From NCBI GenBank assembly GCA_026874595.1, contig CM049306.1, positions 34,986,019 through 35,050,018 on the forward strand: a stretch of 64,000 nt of DNA. The letters run 5' to 3'. The DNA is from Sipunculus nudus (lineage: Eukaryota > Annelida > Sipuncula > Golfingiida > Sipunculidae). This document shows positions 63,629 through 64,000 of the stretch, piece by piece (positions within the stretch are counted from its first letter, which is position 1; each line of letters begins with the position of its first letter). A model generated the notes under the pieces. The model had not been told where the DNA came from and made no database searches. It worked only from the letters and a program-made list of their open reading frames with translations. The translations under genes and the position numbers were made by a program.

Positions 63629-64000
63629 CAGTGATGTAGTCGAGTCCACACCATCCGAGAATCAGTACAAGTCCGAGTCCACGCTACTCGAGTCCGAGCA
63701 GTTAATGTTCGAATCAAATTTCACCTCCTTCGGTCCGAGTCGTTTTAAAACTCGTGTCCCAGTCCGAACCTAATTCAAATCTCCTTATTAAAAGAAACGG
63801 GATATTTGAGATAATCATGCAAATATTATATTATTTTATAAGTGCCCTTTACTTAAATGTTTAATTACATTTAAATACATGGGCTCGAGAATGATGGACT
63901 CGGACTGATTTCTCGTATTCTTACCTTCGAGTCAGAGTACAAGTCCTAATCCAGGACCGTCGAGTCCAAGTCCGGCTCCGAATCTTTAAAACGTGGATTT
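63629..64000. mobile_element. hAT-type MITE, second copy, cut by the window end
   Basis: It starts CAGTGATGTAGTCGAGTCCA and follows the same plan as the 56.8-kb element: a GAGTCC-rich left zone, an AT-rich middle, then GATGGACTCGGACTGATTTC and another GAGTCC-rich zone. The right tip is beyond position 64000. It is the less decayed of the two copies in the GAGTCC blocks. Confidence 0.75.

Overview
This window looks like eukaryotic, almost certainly metazoan, genomic DNA, most probably from a mollusc or another lophotrochozoan. It is AT-rich and gene-poor. It carries long (TA)n and (GA)n microsatellites, many C/G homopolymer runs, tRNA-headed SINEs, LTR, LINE and hAT/pogo-type debris, and one uninterrupted class A GPCR. 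There is no operon structure, no ribosome binding sites and no rRNA gene. The taxon call is inference from gene type and repeat style, not from a diagnostic marker.

Layout. 0-2 kb: (TA)n, then a motif-rich repeat with a possible hAT-like end, then C-rich repeat pieces. 7.1-7.4 kb: a short inverted-repeat transposon (MITE), with a related copy at 12.5 kb. 8.6-9.2 kb: microsatellites plus a dispersed-repeat copy. 10.2-11.1 kb: coding-like, broken minus-strand segments resembling PKD-type repeats. 12.2-13.6 kb: a SINE fragment and a pogo-like non-autonomous element ending at a TA run. 18.4-19.74 kb: the only convincing gene, an aminergic GPCR (446 aa, single exon), with poly(A) signals near 20.34 kb. 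25-29.4 kb: a dispersed repeat, a complete solo LTR (minus strand, 4-bp target duplication), a palindromic element and a SINE. 32.7-34.4 kb: a 52-bp minisatellite. 35.6-37.3 kb: a decayed, 5'-truncated LINE on the minus strand. 40.5-40.85 kb: a 32-bp tandem repeat. 41-47 kb: SINE and other dispersed repeats. 47.1-47.96 kb: a second copy of the LTR in the opposite orientation, walled by TA runs and probably nested in an older element. 48.9-53.4 kb: a 4.45-kb element with inverted ends, a 7-bp flanking duplication, a broken transposon-type coding fragment and a nested repeat. 56.8-57.2 kb and 63.6-64.0 kb: two copies of a hAT-type MITE with GAGTCC-rich subterminal regions. 60.2-60.5 kb: another SINE.

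No pathway or gene cluster can be read from the window. The receptor stands alone, and the rest is mobile-element history and unassigned intergenic DNA. The least routine object is the 4.45-kb inverted-repeat element. All family assignments come from reading motifs by eye and were not searched against any database.
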